Shown here piece by piece: positions 17,441 to 19,632 of a DNA stretch of 19,632 bases; within the stretch, counting starts at the first letter, position 1, and every line of letters begins with the position of its first letter. Below the pieces are notes generated by a model. That model was not told the DNA's origin. It was given only the letters and a program-made list of their open reading frames with translations, and made no database searches. The stretch spans positions 1 through 19,632 of the forward strand of contig JAEXRM010000011.1 in the NCBI GenBank assembly GCA_023440865.1, given 5' to 3'. The position numbers and the translations under genes are program-made. This DNA is from Bacillota bacterium (GTDB lineage Bacteria; Bacillota; Clostridia; DSM-8532).

Positions 17441-17495
17441 GACGCCCCGGACACCTTCCTGCGCTTTTGCAGCGGAATCGGGCGACCGGGGCGTC
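17441..17495 (-). promoter_or_regulatory. Long-range perfect stem in the tpiA-gpmI gap
   Basis: Arms GACGCCCCGG and CCGGGGCGTC (10 bp, all Watson-Crick) are 35 nt apart; the loop holds a smaller CTGC/GCAG hairpin. It begins ~16 nt after the tpiA stop and has no U-run. It may be a processing or stability element that sets the relative amounts of tpiA and gpmI mRNA. Confidence 0.45.
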
Positions 17496-17511
17496 GGAGG
17501 TGCCGGTTCAA

Positions 17512-18264
17512 TTAGGCCATAGCGATGGCGGTGAAGCCGTCGTGCTTGAGGGATGCGCCGCCCACGAGGCCGCCGTCGATGTTCGGCATGCCGAACAGGG
17601 CCTTGGCATTGCCGGCATTCACGGAACCGCCGTACAGGATGCGGGTGGTCTCGGCGACTTCGGCGCCATACAGCTCCACGAGCAGTGCACGGATGACGGC
17701 GCAGACTTCCTCGGCCTGCTCGTCGGATGCCGTCTTGCCGGTGCCGATGGCCCAGATGGGCTCGTAGGCGATGACGGACTTCTTCACTTCATCGGCGGAC
17801 AGGCCCAGCAGCGCCACCTTGATCTGGTAGCGGACATGCTCGGCGGTGACACCCTGCTCGCGCTGGGTGAGGGTCTCGCCGCAGCAGATGATCGGCAGCA
17901 TGCCGGCGTCGAGGATGGCGCGGGCCTTCTTGTTGATCATCTCGTTGGTTTCGCCGAAGTATTCGCGGCGTTCGGAATGGCCGATGATGACGTAGTCCAC
18001 GCCCAGTTCCTTCAGCATGCCGCAGGACACCTCGCCGGTGAACGCGCCGTTGGCTTCCCAGTGTACGTTCTGGGCGGCCACCTTGATGTTGGAGCCCTTC
18101 GCCGCGGCGGTGACGCCGGCCAGCGCCACGGACGGCACGCCCACGACGACTTCGGTGGTCGCGCCGGCGACCAGGGGCTTGAGGCCTTCCACGAAGGCAA
18201 CGGCTTCCGCCGGGGTCTTGTTCATCTTCCAGTTGCCTGCAGCCGTGATGGTACGCTTGGCCAT
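17512..18264 (-). CDS. tpiA: Triosephosphate isomerase
   Basis: Interconverts dihydroxyacetone phosphate and glyceraldehyde 3-phosphate. The protein has 250 aa, normal for the family. Active-site residues are N11 and K13 (GNWKMN), H96 (GHSERREYFGE) and E168 (AYEPIWAIGTGKTAS), with the flexible lid and the phosphate-binding LYGGSVNAGNA also intact. The ATG at 18264 is preceded by AAGGAAG with 6 nt spacing. It lies 185 nt downstream of pgk, with a terminator-like hairpin between, and upstream of gpmI. Confidence 0.98.
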   Translation of the reverse strand: MAKRTITAAGNWKMNKTPAEAVAFVEGLKPLVAGATTEVVVGVPSVALAGVTAAAKGSNIKVAAQNVHWEANGAFTGEVSCGMLKELGVDYVIIGHSERREYFGETNEMINKKARAILDAGMLPIICCGETLTQREQGVTAEHVRYQIKVALLGLSADEVKKSVIAYEPIWAIGTGKTASDEQAEEVCAVIRALLVELYGAEVAETTRILYGGSVNAGNAKALFGMPNIDGGLVGGASLKHDGFTAIAMA

Positions 18265-18386
18265 GGTTGTCTTCCTTTCCCGGTGGCCCGTATGGGCCCC
18301 GAACCGGGGACCGTGCTTTTGCAACGGTTCCGGCATGATGCGGTTTCATGTGGATGCAAAGGGGACCCACGGTGCGGATCCATCCG

Positions 18387-18412
18387 AAAACTGCACCCCC
18401 TGCGGGGTGCAG
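18387..18412 (-). terminator. Terminator-like hairpin between pgk and tpiA
   Basis: Arms CTGCACCCC and GGGGTGCAG (9 bp, 4-nt loop) are followed by TTTTC on the minus strand, about 38 nt after the pgk stop. The short U-run suggests partial termination or 3'-end protection, giving more pgk than tpiA mRNA. Confidence 0.55.
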
Positions 18413-18449
18413 CTACGGATCCGCGCCCGGCGCGGGAATATGGCATGAA

Positions 18450-19632
18450 TCAGTGGCAGCCGCTGCAGCTCGAGCAGTCGCAGCCGGAGGGAATCTCGGT
18501 CAGGCAGGCGATGCCGGGCAGCTCCTTGCCTTCGAGGAACTCGAGGGACGCACCGCCGCCGGTGGAGATGTGGGTGATCTTGTCGGCAAAGCCGAGCTGC
18601 TCGACCGCTGCCGCCGAGTCGCCGCCGCCGACGATGGAGATGGCGCCGGAGTTGGCCAGCGCCTGCGCGACCGCCTTGGTGCCGACCGCAAACTTCTCGA
18701 ACTCGAACACGCCCATCGGGCCGTTCCAGACCACGGTCTTCGCCCCGGAGACCTCCTTGGCGAACAGCTCGATGGTCTTCGGTCCGATGTCCAGACCCAT
18801 GGCATCCTCCGGGATGCAGCAGGAGTCGACGATCTCGGACGCGGCTTCCGCCGCGAATTCCTTCGCCACGACATTGTCGACGGGCAGCAGGAGCTGCACG
18901 TTCTTGGCCTTCGCCTTCGCAAGCAGCTCATTGGCCAGCTCGATCTTGTCCATCTCGCAGAGGGACTTGCCGAAGCCGTAGCCCTGCGCCTTGAGGAAGG
19001 TGTACGCCATGCCGCCGCCGATGATGAGGGCGTCGACCTTGTCGATGAGGTTCTCGATGACGGAGATCTTGTCGGAGACCTTGGCGCCGCCGAGGATGGC
19101 CACGAACGGGCGTTCCGGATTCTCCAGCGCCTTGCCCATGACGTCGAGTTCCTTCTTGATGAGGAAGCCGCAGACGGCGGGCAGGTAATCGGCGAGGCCG
19201 GCGGTGGAGGCATGCGCGCGGTGCGCGGTACCGAACGCGTCGTTGACGAACAGCTCCGCCATGGAGGCCAGCTCCTTGGCGAACGCCGGGTCGTTCTTCT
19301 CCTCTTCCTTGTGGAAGCGGACATTCTCGAGCATCAGGACCTCGCCGTTCTTGAGCGCGGCGGCCTTCGCCTTGGCATCGGGACCGATGACATCGGCGGC
19401 CAGCACGACCGGACGACCCAGCAGCTGGGCGAGGCGGTCGGCGGCGGGCTTCATGCTGTACTTGGCTTCGGGGCCGTTCTTTGGCCGACCCAGGTGTGAG
19501 ACGAGAATGAGCTTCGCGTCGTTCTCCACCAGGTATTTGATGGTGGGCAGCGCGCCGACGATGCGGTTGTCGTCGGTGATGTTGCCTTCCTTGTCGAGCG
19601 GGACATTGAAATCGACGCGTGCGATCACGCGG
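18450..19632 (-). CDS. pgk: Phosphoglycerate kinase with Cys-rich C-terminal tail (5' end outside window)
   Basis: Transfers phosphate from 1,3-bisphosphoglycerate to ADP in glycolysis. The visible part holds nearly the whole enzyme: ARVDFNVPLD for 3-PG binding, VSHLGRPKNG, LMLENVRFHKEEEKND, FLIKKELDVMGKAL, AILGGAKVSDKI, and the nucleotide-binding ISIVGGGDSAAAVEQLG with THISTGGGASLEFLEGKELPG. About the first 15-20 residues and the start lie beyond 19632. After ELPGIACLTEIP, where family members normally stop, the protein continues as SGCDCSSCSGCH: four Cys and a terminal His in 10 residues. It is the first visible gene of the glycolytic cluster; gap may lie further upstream. Confidence 0.97.
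   Translation of the reverse strand, partial: RVIARVDFNVPLDKEGNITDDNRIVGALPTIKYLVENDAKLILVSHLGRPKNGPEAKYSMKPAADRLAQLLGRPVVLAADVIGPDAKAKAAALKNGEVLMLENVRFHKEEEKNDPAFAKELASMAELFVNDAFGTAHRAHASTAGLADYLPAVCGFLIKKELDVMGKALENPERPFVAILGGAKVSDKISVIENLIDKVDALIIGGGMAYTFLKAQGYGFGKSLCEMDKIELANELLAKAKAKNVQLLLPVDNVVAKEFAAEAASEIVDSCCIPEDAMGLDIGPKTIELFAKEVSGAKTVVWNGPMGVFEFEKFAVGTKAVAQALANSGAISIVGGGDSAAAVEQLGFADKITHISTGGGASLEFLEGKELPGIACLTEIPSGCDCSSCSGCH

Noticed and set aside
15847..18981. 1044-codon plus-strand open frame
   Set aside because: Antisense to gpmI, tpiA and pgk, running across two intergenic gaps; a shadow of the strong codon bias of those genes.

Overview
The window is GC-rich DNA (roughly 60% or more by eye) from a bacterium that looks like a high-GC member of the Bacillota, probably a Clostridia-like lineage. 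The supporting signs are the ruvX-DUF1292 pair, a DUF3048 (YerB-type) lipoprotein, a class I dihydroorotase, a pgk-tpiA-gpmI glycolytic cluster, strong AGGAGG-type ribosome binding sites and a tRNA-Leu with an encoded CCA. I cannot name a species. All recognisable genes lie on the minus strand except one (2408-3736).

Layout from left to right. 84-899 is an RNase H with an N-terminal viroplasmin-like domain. 1087-1959 is a SMP-30/NHL-like beta-propeller protein. 2085-2268 is a self-contained tRNA-Leu(UAG) unit with its own promoter and terminator. 2408-3736 (+) is a three-part protein: ScdA-N/DUF1858-like, hemerythrin and cupin. 3847-4873 holds a broken cheB whose 3' end has been replaced, out of frame, by the last ~37 codons of an EAL-domain (c-di-GMP phosphodiesterase) gene; this looks like the scar of a deletion. 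5104-12894 is a pyrimidine operon, transcribed pyrB-pyrC-pyrF-carA-carB and closed by a strong terminator at 4962-5000. 13306-14424 is a DUF3048 lipoprotein. 14438-14681 is a repeat- and hairpin-rich spacer. 14693-15457 is ruvX plus a Cys-rich DUF1292 protein. 15685-19632 is the glycolytic cluster pgk (5' end outside the window), tpiA and a plant-type gpmI.

The most interesting signal lies upstream of pyrB. A near-consensus promoter is followed by a 44-codon leader ORF with its own Shine-Dalgarno site. The ORF runs through a strongly U-rich stretch, and its last codon and stop codon lie inside the left arm of an intrinsic terminator. This is the architecture of the enterobacterial pyrBI/pyrL UTP-sensing attenuator (the E. 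coli leader peptide is also 44 residues). Here it stands before a Gram-positive-style operon with no pyrI and no visible PyrR-binding element. The predicted logic is: low UTP, RNA polymerase pauses in the U-rich tract, the ribosome catches up and blocks the terminator, and pyrB-C-F-carA-carB is expressed. This would control five of the enzymes for UMP synthesis together; pyrK, pyrD and pyrE are not in the window.

Other points worth a second look are Cys-rich clusters in DUF1292 and at the PGK C-terminus, the cheB/EAL scar, a nested repeat block at 14495-14633, and a promoter whose start site coincides with a terminator hairpin before ruvX.
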